Assembly (NCBI RefSeq): GCF_003026285.1 | Contig: NZ_PYOD01000001.1 | Coordinates: 1 to 64,000 of the forward strand | Reading direction: 5' to 3' | Length of the DNA stretch: 64,000 bases | From: Photobacterium profundum | Lineage (GTDB): Bacteria > Pseudomonadota > Gammaproteobacteria > Enterobacterales > Vibrionaceae | Shown here: positions 37,955-47,790 of the stretch, piece by piece | How the letters are laid out: every line of letters begins with the position of its first letter | Position numbering within the stretch: position 1 is the stretch's first letter | The notes under the pieces: generated by a model | Database searches by the model: none | The model's input: only the letters and a program-made list of their open reading frames with translations | What the model was told of the DNA's origin: nothing | Program-made: the position numbers and the translations under genes

Positions 37955-40227
37955 ACGTCGTCCTCATCCGTTTCTAATCGCTTACGCGCTACTGTACGAA
38001 GCAATCGCCACAATACAATCGTAATAATGACAACAAGAAATGCCGAAATAAAAGCCAATAAAACAGGACGATTAGAAAAGTGATACCAAATTAATTGCCA
38101 AATTGGCAACTCACCAACGAAGTAATGATCACCGACGTTGAAACTAGCAACCTCATTATTTCGAAGCGTAACAACAGAACCAAACATATGTGCTATTTTA
38201 CCGCTATCTAATAACGCCTCATCAATCAAACTAAAATCAGCTGAATTTGCTGCCAGCAATGATACAAGACTGCGATTTTTCGTAAACGGTGATTCAGCAC
38301 CCGTTATTGCACCAAATGAGCCAGCAGAACGAACAGAAATAACATCTGACACTACTTGCATATTTTCTGCTTCAAGTATCCAATTTAGATTCGCTTCTTG
38401 TTCATTTTTAACAGGTAACCGAATCAGTCGTTCACCCGCTTGTAATACTAGATTCACTTCATTCTTATCAGAAGCAGCTTCTTGTAATTCAGGAACAACG
38501 CCAATACTGAGAATATCTTTATCTTTCAGTTGTTCTTCCGTCCAAGTATCAATTAATTCAACTCTAATTCCTGGATACCCCGAGTTTGAACCAATAAATC
38601 CCATTACATTAATAAATGTCTGTAACGCTTCAATTGATGCATTTTGGGGTAATATTGCCACGGTTTCAGATAAGTCAGCCATGCGGGTAAAAGGAAAACC
38701 TGAATTAGCAAATGCCCGTAAATTTGGCATTTCGATATAATGTGGAAAGCCTGAAAAATCGATCGTCGAATCAGCCTGAATAACCGCATATTGCTTACTC
38801 GGCTGTGAGCTTTGACACATGCCTTCAGTCATCGAAGCAAAGCCAAATTCAAACTCAATCTCATTATTACTACCCACTTTAAATGCAGGAATTCTTACCT
38901 GATCACCAAAGCCAAGTAAGCCATCATCCAATAAGGGCACTCGTATTCGCTTAGACTCACCACCCTCACCTTCCATTTTTAATTTAAAGGCTTCAATAAA
39001 TTGATTATTAATACTCAAACTCATTCGAGAACCAGAGTTTTCTTCACTCGGTGGCGAATAGCGATACCTAAGATCTAACGGTATTCCTCTACTTTGCCAA
39101 GTAAATAAATCAGGGGCCAGTCGAAAGTTCACGCTAATTGGGGGCGGTGTTCTTCCCTCTACTTGTAAATCTTGTACATTTTTGACTAATTCAGACAAAG
39201 CAATAGGCCGTAAGGTACTTACCCAATTTGGTGCATCATAAGGTAGTCGAGGTGAAATCTGCTTTACGTCATTAATTGTTGCAATGGGCCCGGTTAATAT
39301 TTTATTACCTAAAGCTAGTCCCATAACCGCGTCGTTCAGATCTTTGCTATCGCGCCCGATAATCAATAATAATTTAATGTATGGATTTTCTGGGTGGCTA
39401 ATCATTTGTAATGTGGGCTTATCGACATCAGGAAAGTCTTGTAAAAAAGTAGGTTTATTGGCATTAGTAACAAAAACAATGGCATTCTCTTGAGGTAACT
39501 CATCCAAAGATATTGGGAAACGAGCACCGCGCCAGTCTGATAGAGCACCAAAATACGACGCTAATACCCCTGCAGCCTTTACTTCACTTAAATCATAATT
39601 TTTACCCATTACGAACGGGATATTAACCTGGCTAAAGTCTCGCTCATCAAAAAAAGGCGCTGGTAATAAATTTAAATCACTCTTAAGAACCGTTTTTTGG
39701 ACCTGTAATTCTATATGGCTGCTTTGGCTTATTTCAGTCCAAATACTGGGATGATTAGGGTTAGCACAAAGGCCTTCGATGTCACCTATAAATTCAATAT
39801 GCAGTTGATTAAAATTACTAAAAAAACGAGGATCTAGCGGGATATCTGCATTTATTTTTGTCCCCTGATCACCATCATCGATAGAAATAACGCCCATCAA
39901 CTCATTATTTAAATAAACCTTTAGATGTGATACCAGTGAGCGCAATGCTGGTGAAGGCGTAAAATCAAATGAGAGCATCCCTTTTGAAACCACTTCATCC
40001 AACCGAGAGCCAAAACCAATATAAGCATTACTTTCACTGCCAAGCATACTGATAGAACCGTTATAGCCTAACTGTGAAAATTGAATTATCCGTTCTGTTA
40101 CGATAGGAAAGTCACTAACTTCACTTCTAATCGGTTGCTCTGAATCTGAAGTTACAGCACCTGTAATGCTTGATAATGTAAGCCCCAATGCGGTTATAAC
40201 TATTTGTATTTTTTTCTTAATACGCAT
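37951..40227 (-). CDS. bcsB: Cellulose synthase periplasmic subunit BcsB
   Basis: BcsB partners the synthase BcsA. It is a periplasmic protein anchored by a C-terminal membrane helix (about residues 722-745, LLAFISAFLVVIITIVLWRLL) that packs against BcsA and guides the nascent glucan. The 758-residue protein has an N-terminal signal peptide (1-24), and the length matches E. coli BcsB (779). Alternating carbohydrate-binding-like and flavodoxin-like domains are expected from the family. The C-terminal tail is cytoplasmic and charged. Its ATG overlaps the bcsA end by 11 bases, and its stop overlaps the bcsZ start by 4 bases. Confidence 0.95.
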   Translation of the reverse strand: MRIKKKIQIVITALGLTLSSITGAVTSDSEQPIRSEVSDFPIVTERIIQFSQLGYNGSISMLGSESNAYIGFGSRLDEVVSKGMLSFDFTPSPALRSLVSHLKVYLNNELMGVISIDDGDQGTKINADIPLDPRFFSNFNQLHIEFIGDIEGLCANPNHPSIWTEISQSSHIELQVQKTVLKSDLNLLPAPFFDERDFSQVNIPFVMGKNYDLSEVKAAGVLASYFGALSDWRGARFPISLDELPQENAIVFVTNANKPTFLQDFPDVDKPTLQMISHPENPYIKLLLIIGRDSKDLNDAVMGLALGNKILTGPIATINDVKQISPRLPYDAPNWVSTLRPIALSELVKNVQDLQVEGRTPPPISVNFRLAPDLFTWQSRGIPLDLRYRYSPPSEENSGSRMSLSINNQFIEAFKLKMEGEGGESKRIRVPLLDDGLLGFGDQVRIPAFKVGSNNEIEFEFGFASMTEGMCQSSQPSKQYAVIQADSTIDFSGFPHYIEMPNLRAFANSGFPFTRMADLSETVAILPQNASIEALQTFINVMGFIGSNSGYPGIRVELIDTWTEEQLKDKDILSIGVVPELQEAASDKNEVNLVLQAGERLIRLPVKNEQEANLNWILEAENMQVVSDVISVRSAGSFGAITGAESPFTKNRSLVSLLAANSADFSLIDEALLDSGKIAHMFGSVVTLRNNEVASFNVGDHYFVGELPIWQLIWYHFSNRPVLLAFISAFLVVIITIVLWRLLRTVARKRLETDEDDV

Positions 40228-42841
40228 TATAGTTTGCTCTTTTTAATGTATTCCTTGGTCTAAATGACCCTACAAAATCAAACACTTTTAGAAAACTCTG
40301 CACAATTAATGCAATCGGTTTGGGGCTGTGTTGCAATAAACTGTTGTAACCATTAAAACCAACTTTGAGTACGCTTTTCATACTCATCAGCGGTTTATCA
40401 GATTGATAGCCTTGCTGCCATTTAGTCCAAGTATCTGCACGCGCAAAAGTACATTGCACATAATCAACTTCTTGCTGAGTCGTTAATGGTTCTAATTGCA
40501 AACCCATAGAGCAGTCATTCGAATAGGTTATCTTTGCAGGGAACGTAAACTCTTGATCTGCACGGCTTAATATTATGTCTAGCTTTTGACCTTGCTTTAA
40601 TTCTAACGACTGACCTATGACAACCCGTAATCCACCTAAAGAAAAGTCATTCATTTCAGCTTGTAGTAAATGGCCAGAGTGCAAACGTATCGTCATCGGA
40701 ATTTTAACGGGCACTCGGTGATCTTTTCGAATTTGCTTTGTTTCTGCAGCAACCGCAACTGCACCGCCAAGGATCAAGAGGTTATATATTGTCCATAAAA
40801 TGTTGACTATCACAGTCGCAATCTCATCTGCTGGTCCCCATCCCAGTCGATAAATACCAAAACCAGCACCAATAATATTAAGAAAGACTAACGCCAAATA
40901 GGGTTTCGATATTACCCAGTCATAATGTGTTTTATGAATTAACCCACCTTTAGCGGTTACATTAAAGGTGCCTTTATGAGGAGCAAATAACGCAATCGTC
41001 GTGGGACGTGCGATATACCAAGCCAATACTGTTTCATAAACCTCCCCCCAGAATGAGAAACGATAATCCCCCTGTATTCTTGAATTTGTAATACTGGCAT
41101 GAACCATATGAGGTAATACATAAAGAACAATAGCTAACGCGGGCGCATAAATGACATAAGAGTGCAGTAATAAAAAGGCGAGAGGGGCAATCAAGAAAAT
41201 AATTCGCGGAATACCAGAAAGAAAATGTAGCATCGCGTTGGCATAACAAAGGCGTTGTTGCCATTTTAATCCTTTACCTGTTAAAGGATTATCGACTCTG
41301 AATATTTGTGCCATCCCCCTTGCCCACCGAATACGCTGCCCTACATGGGCAGAAAGCGTTTCTGTCGCCAAACCTGCCGATAGTGGTTGTTTTAAATAAG
41401 CAGAATTGTAGCCAAGGCGATGCATCCGTAATGATGTATGTGCATCTTCTGTAACAGTCTCAACAGCTATTCCACCAATCTCCTCCAACGGCTTACGGCG
41501 CAAAACCGCACACGAACCACAGAAAAAAGTACCATCCCATAAATCATTACCATCTTGAATTAAGCCATAAAAAAGGCTCCCCTCATTTGGGACATCACGA
41601 AAATTCGATAAATTTCTTTCAAAAGGGTCCGGAGAGAAAAAATGATGAGGTGTTTGTACAAGGGCAAGCTTAGGATCGTTAAGAAATAGCCCCATAGTTA
41701 ACTGGAAAAAAGCACGTGTTGGAATATGATCACAGTCAAAAATAGCCACATATTCACCACTCGACCGTTCAAGCGCGTAGTTAATGTTACCCGCTTTAGC
41801 ATGGTTATTTAATGGACGTCGAATATAATGAACACCAGCTTCTTTGGCGAATTTTTTGAAACTATCTCTTTTTCCATCATCTAGAATATAGATATTCAAT
41901 TTATCTTTTGGCCAATCAACACCAAGTGATGCATAAACCGTCGCTTTCACAACATCAAGATCTTCATTGTAAGTCGGTATCATCAAATCAATACTCGGCC
42001 AAAGCTCCGTATCAACAGGTAAGTGAGCAGGTTTACGATTAAGGGGCCAAATATTTTGGAAATAGCCAAGAATTAATACGACCCATGCAAATGTTTCAGC
42101 AAATAACAATAAAAGCCCTAAAACAAGCGCGAGAGGTTCATCCCAATTTAATGTCGATGTATAACGCCACCATATATAGCGACAGGAAGCAGTAAGTGAC
42201 AAAACAATCAATAACATTGTTGGAAAACGGCCTGGCATTCGCCTGAACATCATGGCTAGTGACCATAAAATTATTATAAAAACAGTCTGAGCTTGTAAGT
42301 TAAAAGGAACAGTGAAACATAAAAAAACCAACAAAAAAACAATGAACAACAATAAATAATTCACAGCATTAAATAACTCATCACTTTTATTTTTATTTAT
42401 TAATGCTATATTTTCAGACGAACTTGCTTTTTTTTCAAGCCAAATGACCAGCAACGAAAGATGGTCAAAAGGCATATAAAAAACACTCGCAACTTTGTTT
42501 TTCAATCTTGAAGAAAAGTTTTGTGCTGCAACATTATTTGTATTAGAGAGATCTTGCCTAACAATTAACAGCCAAATAGACTGTATTATAAAACGTAGAA
42601 AATCCAACATTTTTGGTTTGGCGAAATTTATTTGCGGGTAATACAGTAAGGGTAATTTCCAACTAGGTTTTTCATTGATTTTTTCTTTCAAAAAGACAAA
42701 GCAAAATGTAAACCATATAAAAAGAACAAAACGGCCGATACGATTAGAAACACCTCCACCATCATGCTCATAAAATTCAAATTGCTGAACAAATATATTA
42801 ACAATCCAACTTTTAAATATCACGTTTAAACCACTATACAT
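40217..42841 (-). CDS. bcsA: Cellulose synthase catalytic subunit BcsA
   Basis: BcsA polymerises UDP-glucose into beta-1,4-glucan and threads it through the inner membrane. It is activated by c-di-GMP. The 874-residue protein has multiple membrane segments around the GT2 core (about 280-560): DD at 321-322, DCD at 369-371, TED at 464-466 and QRIRW at 502-506. The gating-loop motif FNVTAKGG is at 626-633. The C-terminal PilZ domain carries RKDHR (705-709) and NDFSLGG (731-737), the full c-di-GMP site. The ATG at 42841 overlaps the bcsQ stop by 8 bases and has a gaggtgag ribosome site. An open extension to 42949 lies entirely within bcsQ and is rejected. Confidence 0.97.
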   Translation of the reverse strand: MYSGLNVIFKSWIVNIFVQQFEFYEHDGGGVSNRIGRFVLFIWFTFCFVFLKEKINEKPSWKLPLLYYPQINFAKPKMLDFLRFIIQSIWLLIVRQDLSNTNNVAAQNFSSRLKNKVASVFYMPFDHLSLLVIWLEKKASSSENIALINKNKSDELFNAVNYLLLFIVFLLVFLCFTVPFNLQAQTVFIIILWSLAMMFRRMPGRFPTMLLIVLSLTASCRYIWWRYTSTLNWDEPLALVLGLLLLFAETFAWVVLILGYFQNIWPLNRKPAHLPVDTELWPSIDLMIPTYNEDLDVVKATVYASLGVDWPKDKLNIYILDDGKRDSFKKFAKEAGVHYIRRPLNNHAKAGNINYALERSSGEYVAIFDCDHIPTRAFFQLTMGLFLNDPKLALVQTPHHFFSPDPFERNLSNFRDVPNEGSLFYGLIQDGNDLWDGTFFCGSCAVLRRKPLEEIGGIAVETVTEDAHTSLRMHRLGYNSAYLKQPLSAGLATETLSAHVGQRIRWARGMAQIFRVDNPLTGKGLKWQQRLCYANAMLHFLSGIPRIIFLIAPLAFLLLHSYVIYAPALAIVLYVLPHMVHASITNSRIQGDYRFSFWGEVYETVLAWYIARPTTIALFAPHKGTFNVTAKGGLIHKTHYDWVISKPYLALVFLNIIGAGFGIYRLGWGPADEIATVIVNILWTIYNLLILGGAVAVAAETKQIRKDHRVPVKIPMTIRLHSGHLLQAEMNDFSLGGLRVVIGQSLELKQGQKLDIILSRADQEFTFPAKITYSNDCSMGLQLEPLTTQQEVDYVQCTFARADTWTKWQQGYQSDKPLMSMKSVLKVGFNGYNSLLQHSPKPIALIVQSFLKVFDFVGSFRPRNTLKRANYNAY

Positions 42842-43631
42842 ACTCACCTCTCTTATCATTACTTCTTGAGTAAAGATGAGTAACACACCAAAATGCGAGT
42901 GATTGATAATCACGATCAGCTTGGCTATGTGGTGACGTCGTATGAACATTTGTTAAGTTGGCAATGCTGTCAATAACAGTTGTATCACGATGCAAAGATA
43001 CTGGAAGTAATGTACTGGTAAGCTCTTTTTGTAAAACAAGTCTAAAATCTTGGCTTACTTCACTTTCCGGCTGATAGTTATTAATCAGGAATTTAATCTT
43101 ATTTTCTTCCCCAACTAACCCTTTTAATTCACCAAAGTTAACATGATTACTATTTATAAGATAATAACTTACTGGTTCAGGGTTAATCACAACAAGAACA
43201 ATATCTGCACTGTGCAATATTTCTCTATTTGCTCTTTGATTATGTTCTAAATTTTGCAAGTGAATAATTTGCCAATGCTCAGCATCCATACCAACAGTTG
43301 ACAGCTCACCGGATAGTTTCGCTATCCATTCCTCTTTATGTGCACAATATTTTTCTAACTCAGATGAGTTTAACGTACCAAATGGAACAAAGCGCATTCT
43401 TTGAGGGCTTTCATAACCGGCATTCGACCAACATTTATTATTTAAAAAGTACTTAGCCCAACCATCATCATTATTAATATCCATAGTAAAATGTAAACGC
43501 AAAAGGTTTAACTCAGCTAAATCCACAGTTATTGTTTCTTTACTCAATAAATGTAAAGCGTGAGAAAGATTTGCCGTAACCGTTGTACTGCCAACACCTC
43601 CCTTCAGACCAACAATAACGATACGATTCAT
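42834..43631 (-). CDS. bcsQ: Cellulose biosynthesis ATPase BcsQ
   Basis: BcsQ is a MinD/ParA-like P-loop ATPase that assembles with BcsR on the cytoplasmic face of the cellulose synthase and is essential for secretion in E. coli. The 265-residue protein starts MNRIVIVGLKGGVGSTTVTANLSHAL with the deviant Walker A near residues 8-17. VDLAELNLLRLHF follows, where the usual Asp-rich DADP is changed, as seen in BcsQ. Position VINPEPVSYYLIN matches the family. A gtggg ribosome site precedes the ATG. The bcsR gene lies 11 bases upstream and bcsA overlaps downstream. Confidence 0.94.
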   Translation of the reverse strand: MNRIVIVGLKGGVGSTTVTANLSHALHLLSKETITVDLAELNLLRLHFTMDINNDDGWAKYFLNNKCWSNAGYESPQRMRFVPFGTLNSSELEKYCAHKEEWIAKLSGELSTVGMDAEHWQIIHLQNLEHNQRANREILHSADIVLVVINPEPVSYYLINSNHVNFGELKGLVGEENKIKFLINNYQPESEVSQDFRLVLQKELTSTLLPVSLHRDTTVIDSIANLTNVHTTSPHSQADRDYQSLAFWCVTHLYSRSNDKRGEYV

Positions 43632-43642
43632 ATAAGGCCCAC

Positions 43643-43840
43643 CTATTCATGATGTATTGTCGTTGAAGGAGTCACTCGCAGCTTCATGCTTGTTATCTCA
43701 TTTGACATGACACTAAGCATTACCCACTTTTTCTTGATTGAGTGATATCGTTCATCTTCACTTAATTCAGCATAATTACATTCATCAAGTTCAAACGATG
43801 CATAAATAGCATCAATATCTTTAGCCGGCTTTTTCGTCAT
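43643..43840 (-). CDS. bcsR: Cellulose regulatory subunit BcsR
   Basis: BcsR is a small protein of the inner-membrane cellulose complex that binds BcsQ and stabilises it. The 65-residue product shows the family core, DIDAIYASFELDECNYAELS, which aligns with the E. coli pattern (DI.AL..AF.L....YA.IS), followed by a basic segment. It has a very strong ribosome site (aggggg) and starts the minus-strand bcs operon. It is separated from the divergent bcsE by about 200 bases, which should hold both promoters. The tail after about residue 45 is not recognisable from the E. coli protein. Confidence 0.85.
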   Translation of the reverse strand: MTKKPAKDIDAIYASFELDECNYAELSEDERYHSIKKKWVMLSVMSNEITSMKLRVTPSTTIHHE

Positions 43841-44041
43841 AATAGAAACCCCCTGCTAGCATTACTAATGATAGTAGGTTTATTATTATCATGAATCAAA
43901 TGATTTTACTATTACATTCAAATTGTTAGCAATATAATTGGATTTTTAAAAAACAACACGTTAGTATTATTACAAGTTCTATTTATAATTAATAACCTTC
44001 TTAATGACATCGCATCCTGTAAACTCATTTAAGGTCATATT
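43841..44041. promoter_or_regulatory. Divergent bcsR/bcsE promoter region
   Basis: This very AT-rich 201-base region separates the two divergent cellulose operons, so it must contain the promoters for bcsRQABZC and bcsEFG. No clear -35/-10 pair or operator palindrome stands out. I see no VpsT- or VpsR-type site that I would name. Confidence 0.5.
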
Positions 44042-45634
44042 ATGTCAGGAATACTAAATCTAGATTTAGATGCAGCTTCATTTGATTGTACCTGTCAGTA
44101 TATAAACCTGTTTAATACAAAAAAATCGAGTTTTAAGTACATCAACCGACTCATAGTAGATGTAAAATTGGTATCTCTTGTTTCCTTATCAAATATAGAT
44201 GATTATTTTTCTGGTTTTGATGCTAATGAAAAGCAAGAAAGTTACGATAATATTAATGTAAACTGCCAAAAAAAATTTTTCCTTGGTTCCAAGTTTACAA
44301 ATAAAACTATCAATTTAAAAAAAATCGTCAATGATCTCATTAAAATGCAGTTCCGTACCGACTCTATCTTAATAATCTCAATACCTGATAAAATCTTTGA
44401 TCAATGTAATAATAACGATGTAACGTATTTCTTCAGAGAAACAAAAACATGGGCTATAGATCAAAAAATAGCCATTAATTTTATAATAAATGGTGCTACC
44501 GTAACATCAGTGATCAAACCTCAACTTGCTTTACTTAATCGCTATATATCTGGACTAGCTACATTGCAACACGTTGATGACACTCACTCTAATTACCATG
44601 TGATTTTTTGGGGTAGTCATTATGGCGTAATAAGTAATGTTGAATTCAATCTCAATACAAATGACCGAAATCAATATTATGTTAGCTCTCGCGAAAACGA
44701 CAGTAATTACCATTCGGGGCTAAAATTAACAGACGATGAGCGGATATATGCCCCAATGACTGCCATCGGTGATGGCATACAAGTACCTGGCAAAATCATT
44801 ATTAGCAATACTAATACTGACCTTTTCAACATACTAGAGACTATACATATACAAGCTTCCACCGTAATTCTAAGTTGTCATGATACGCATGAAGTCAAAC
44901 AACTTGCACTCGACAGCTTTCATCTAAGACGCAAAGCAGGCAGCGCTGTTAAAATCATTGTAAGAGAAATGGCTCAATGTCTACGGTATGCTGACGAGAA
45001 ATTTCTGATGAAGGCTGGGATAAACCTTATTACTCCTTATAATATGTCTTACGCCAAATTTCTTAGTTTAATTGAAGCTATTCAAGGGCAAATTTTTACT
45101 CGTCAGATACCAAGCTCAATTGAATCATTACTAAAGTTTGATAAGGAATATGGCTATAAAGGCTACCTTTCTAATAAAAATTTCGTTTCTTACTGCTCTA
45201 AATTAATTGAAGCATCAGAACAGGAAAAACTGCATTTTTCTTTGGTAAAATTGAACCTTTTACCTGGTATGAGCGCAGAAGAATGTTTACGTTTATGCCA
45301 CATTCGTCGCGATGGCGATATTGCCACTGCGTGTAATCATGCGATATATATATTATTCAGCGCAGTACGTATGAATGACGCTCAGGTCGCCCTCAATAAC
45401 ATTTTTGACATCCCAGTCAGCGATCTCTTTCACTCCCATATTATCATTGAAGATAATTACGATTTTGAGTTGGAGCTAAAGAATATTATTAAGCATGCCG
45501 TCGATGTACCATCTGACATTACAATAACTTCAGCAGAACAACATATTTCATCGATAAACAAAGAACATATAACACCTGAACTAGCCATTACACAATTTGC
45601 GATAAATAAACCGCTGAAAGTAAGGTGTAAATAA
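44042..45634 (+). CDS. bcsE: c-di-GMP-binding cellulose regulator BcsE
   Basis: BcsE is a cytoplasmic GIL-domain protein that binds c-di-GMP and recruits BcsQR and BcsF to the synthase. The 530-residue product (E. coli 523) has the key RxGD site, R423 to D426, in CHIRRDGDIATACNHA, within the GGDEF-I-site-like domain. The divergent N-terminal half is an inactive REC- or NTPase-like region with few conserved residues. Its stop overlaps the bcsF start as TAATG, so the two should be translated together. An aagg ribosome site precedes the ATG. Confidence 0.92.
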   Translation: MSGILNLDLDAASFDCTCQYINLFNTKKSSFKYINRLIVDVKLVSLVSLSNIDDYFSGFDANEKQESYDNINVNCQKKFFLGSKFTNKTINLKKIVNDLIKMQFRTDSILIISIPDKIFDQCNNNDVTYFFRETKTWAIDQKIAINFIINGATVTSVIKPQLALLNRYISGLATLQHVDDTHSNYHVIFWGSHYGVISNVEFNLNTNDRNQYYVSSRENDSNYHSGLKLTDDERIYAPMTAIGDGIQVPGKIIISNTNTDLFNILETIHIQASTVILSCHDTHEVKQLALDSFHLRRKAGSAVKIIVREMAQCLRYADEKFLMKAGINLITPYNMSYAKFLSLIEAIQGQIFTRQIPSSIESLLKFDKEYGYKGYLSNKNFVSYCSKLIEASEQEKLHFSLVKLNLLPGMSAEECLRLCHIRRDGDIATACNHAIYILFSAVRMNDAQVALNNIFDIPVSDLFHSHIIIEDNYDFELELKNIIKHAVDVPSDITITSAEQHISSINKEHITPELAITQFAINKPLKVRCK

Positions 45635-45822
45635 TGAACATTAGCAATTTCATCTTAACAGTCGTTGCTAGTCTCTCTATTGGTATTATCATTGGCTACC
45701 TATTACGAGATACTTTTTCAGGTTTAAAGAAGTTCTACCGTCATCGCATTCAAAAACCAGCATACTTTGAAGAGCACATGAAAAAGACTCAACCGTCAAA
45801 CCAAAAGAATGAATATAAATAA
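45634..45822 (+). CDS. bcsF: Small membrane protein BcsF
   Basis: BcsF is a small inner-membrane anchor of 62 residues that recruits BcsE to the membrane in E. coli. The sequence has a single hydrophobic segment (about 6-24, FILTVVASLSIGIIIGYLL) and a basic cytoplasmic tail (HRIQKPAYFEEHMKK). Both ends overlap neighbours by one base (TAATG on each side), so it is strictly coupled to bcsE and bcsG. Confidence 0.9.
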   Translation: MNISNFILTVVASLSIGIIIGYLLRDTFSGLKKFYRHRIQKPAYFEEHMKKTQPSNQKNEYK

Positions 45823-47459
45823 TGAATAGCCAAACATCGGAACCAAAAAACATTCTTAACGGTTTAGGCTGGTGGAATGTTTACTTTATTATAAAAATAG
45901 CCTTGTTCTTAAATGATGATATCAGCTTTCATGTTATTGAAAATTTCGCCTTTATCAGCTTTTTATTATTACCCATACCGTTTAAATGGCTGAAAATTAC
46001 TCGTTCTTTTATCTCGATTCCAATTGGCTTATGGTTATTGCATTTTGACTCCTATTTACCACCACTTGACAGGCTGTGGTCTCAAATAGGGCAGCTTATG
46101 CAATTTGAGCTGAGCTATCTAATAGAGCTTGCAGGGCGATTTGTCTCACTAACAGCGTTATTAACTATTTTCACGTTATCTGCTGCTTACTATTTACTGA
46201 ATAAATATCTTCGAGTAACGATACTGGTTTTAATCGCTCTCATTTACATCAGTATTCCCCAACCAATTATCACAACGCCAAACATTGAAAATACCCCATC
46301 ATTATTAGCACAACAGCAAAAAACAGACCAAAACGGAAAAGAAAAACAACCGTTACAGATTTCAGAAATTAACGATGATGTACTCAATAACTTTAAAAGC
46401 AACTTCTTTGCTGATGAAGCAAAACGCGTCACAAACTTCAATAACAATATTCAATCAGATGCCCCATTCGACCTTCTTTTCTTAAGTATCTGTTCTGTTG
46501 CGTGGGATGATATTAAACTTGTAGGCTTGCAGAATCACCCGCTATTTGATGATTTTGACATCATGTTTGATAATTTCAACTCTGCTACATCTTATAGTGG
46601 ACCAGCGGTAATCCGCCTTTTACGGGCAAACTGTGGACAAGAAGAACATAGCCAGTTATTTGACGATGCTGCATCTAATCAATGCTATTTATTTGAAAAT
46701 TTGGCAAATCTTGGATTCCAAGAAAACTTATTAATGAACCATGATGGTGTTTTCGATAGCTTCTTAAATCTTATTAAAAAAGATGGAAAAATTGAAACAA
46801 ACTTAATGCCGCAAGAAGGATTAACCCCTTATCAAAAAGGTTTTGATGGCGCATCTATCTTTCGAGATAAAGATGTTTTAGACCGTTGGTGGCAAGAACG
46901 TATAGAAGATGACAATGGTCAAGTCGTCGCTCTATACAATTCGATTTCACTTCATGATGGTAACCGTATTATTAACAATAATGCATCAACGAGTCTAATC
47001 AGCTATAAACGTCGATTAAACAATTTACTTGATGACCTATATTCTTTCTTCAATGAGTTAAAAGCATCTGAACGTAATATTGTGGTTATGCTGGTGCCTG
47101 AACATGGTGCTGGAATGCGCGGTGATAAAATGCAAATTTCTGGAATGCGTGAAATCCCAGCACCATCAATAACCCATGTACCAGTCGGTTTAAAAGTGTT
47201 TGGGAAGAATATTGAGCGAACAGGAAAAACTGTACATATTACAGCACCATCAAGTTACTTAGCTGTTTCTTCTTTAATATCAAATATCTTAGACCAAAAT
47301 ATTTATGAATTCGCCACCTTTGATCCAGAAAAACTTGTTATCAATTTACCCGAAACATCTGTTGTAGCAGAGAACTCAGGAACAACAGTTATGGATATAA
47401 ACAATAAACATTATATTTCACTAGATGGTAACACTTGGAGTGAATACCCAACGAATTAA
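45822..47459 (+). CDS. bcsG: Cellulose phosphoethanolamine transferase BcsG
   Basis: BcsG transfers phosphoethanolamine from phosphatidylethanolamine to cellulose in the periplasm. The 545-residue protein (E. coli 559) has about five membrane segments in residues 15-150, a linker, then a zinc-dependent alkaline-phosphatase-type domain. The equivalents of the E. coli catalytic residues are visible: C224 (SICSVAWDD), the nucleophile S259 (SYSGPAVIRLL), H378 (LHDGNR) and E427-H428 (VPEHGAG). This indicates that the strain can make pEtN-modified cellulose. A hairpin lies 25 bases downstream. Confidence 0.95.
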   Translation: MNSQTSEPKNILNGLGWWNVYFIIKIALFLNDDISFHVIENFAFISFLLLPIPFKWLKITRSFISIPIGLWLLHFDSYLPPLDRLWSQIGQLMQFELSYLIELAGRFVSLTALLTIFTLSAAYYLLNKYLRVTILVLIALIYISIPQPIITTPNIENTPSLLAQQQKTDQNGKEKQPLQISEINDDVLNNFKSNFFADEAKRVTNFNNNIQSDAPFDLLFLSICSVAWDDIKLVGLQNHPLFDDFDIMFDNFNSATSYSGPAVIRLLRANCGQEEHSQLFDDAASNQCYLFENLANLGFQENLLMNHDGVFDSFLNLIKKDGKIETNLMPQEGLTPYQKGFDGASIFRDKDVLDRWWQERIEDDNGQVVALYNSISLHDGNRIINNNASTSLISYKRRLNNLLDDLYSFFNELKASERNIVVMLVPEHGAGMRGDKMQISGMREIPAPSITHVPVGLKVFGKNIERTGKTVHITAPSSYLAVSSLISNILDQNIYEFATFDPEKLVINLPETSVVAENSGTTVMDINNKHYISLDGNTWSEYPTN

Positions 47460-47790
47460 GATTCCACTAAGAATAGTGAAATGATTTACGCTCTAGATTA
47501 ACAATCTATAGCGTAAATTACATTGCCATATATATAGCTATAAGAATAAACATAGAAGTTCTACTCGTTGTCTAAAAACACCCCTCCCTTGTCTAAATTA
47601 TATTTTTTTAATCATTATCATTTTGCGAATAAAGGCTCCATATTGGCAATCTTATTATTAATATGATTAGACTCTTACACAACCATCTGTTTTCCCGATG
47701 AATTCAAATAAAAATGTCAGTTTAAAAACTGGTATACATATTGATGCTTCTCGTATGAACTCGACTTTAAATAATTTAGAAGGCATAAAA
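47460..47790. other. Intergenic region between bcsG and the LruC gene
   Basis: There is no gene. The hairpin at 47484-47518 follows bcsG. Downstream, T-rich stretches precede the LruC gene. The in-frame open stretch before the LruC start (47698-47790) is probably leader and not coding. Confidence 0.5.
47484..47518 (+). terminator. Hairpin after bcsG, T-tract missing
   Basis: ATTTACGCTctAGATT (47484-47499) pairs with AATCTatAGCGTAAAT (47503-47518), with one mismatch and a three-base loop. No T-run follows. It may be a Rho-dependent stop aid, an mRNA-protecting stem or an operator. Confidence 0.45.

Noticed and set aside
38138-38740. 200-codon open frame antisense to bcsB
   Set aside because: It is a frame shadow of bcsB without family resemblance or ribosome site.
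42842-42949. N-terminal 36-residue extension of BcsA
   Set aside because: It lies entirely inside bcsQ in another frame. The ATG at 42841 has a good gaggtgag ribosome site and the family length.
47698-47790. 31-residue extension of the LruC protein
   Set aside because: It would precede the signal peptide and has no ribosome site. The ATG at 47791 has aagg ahead.
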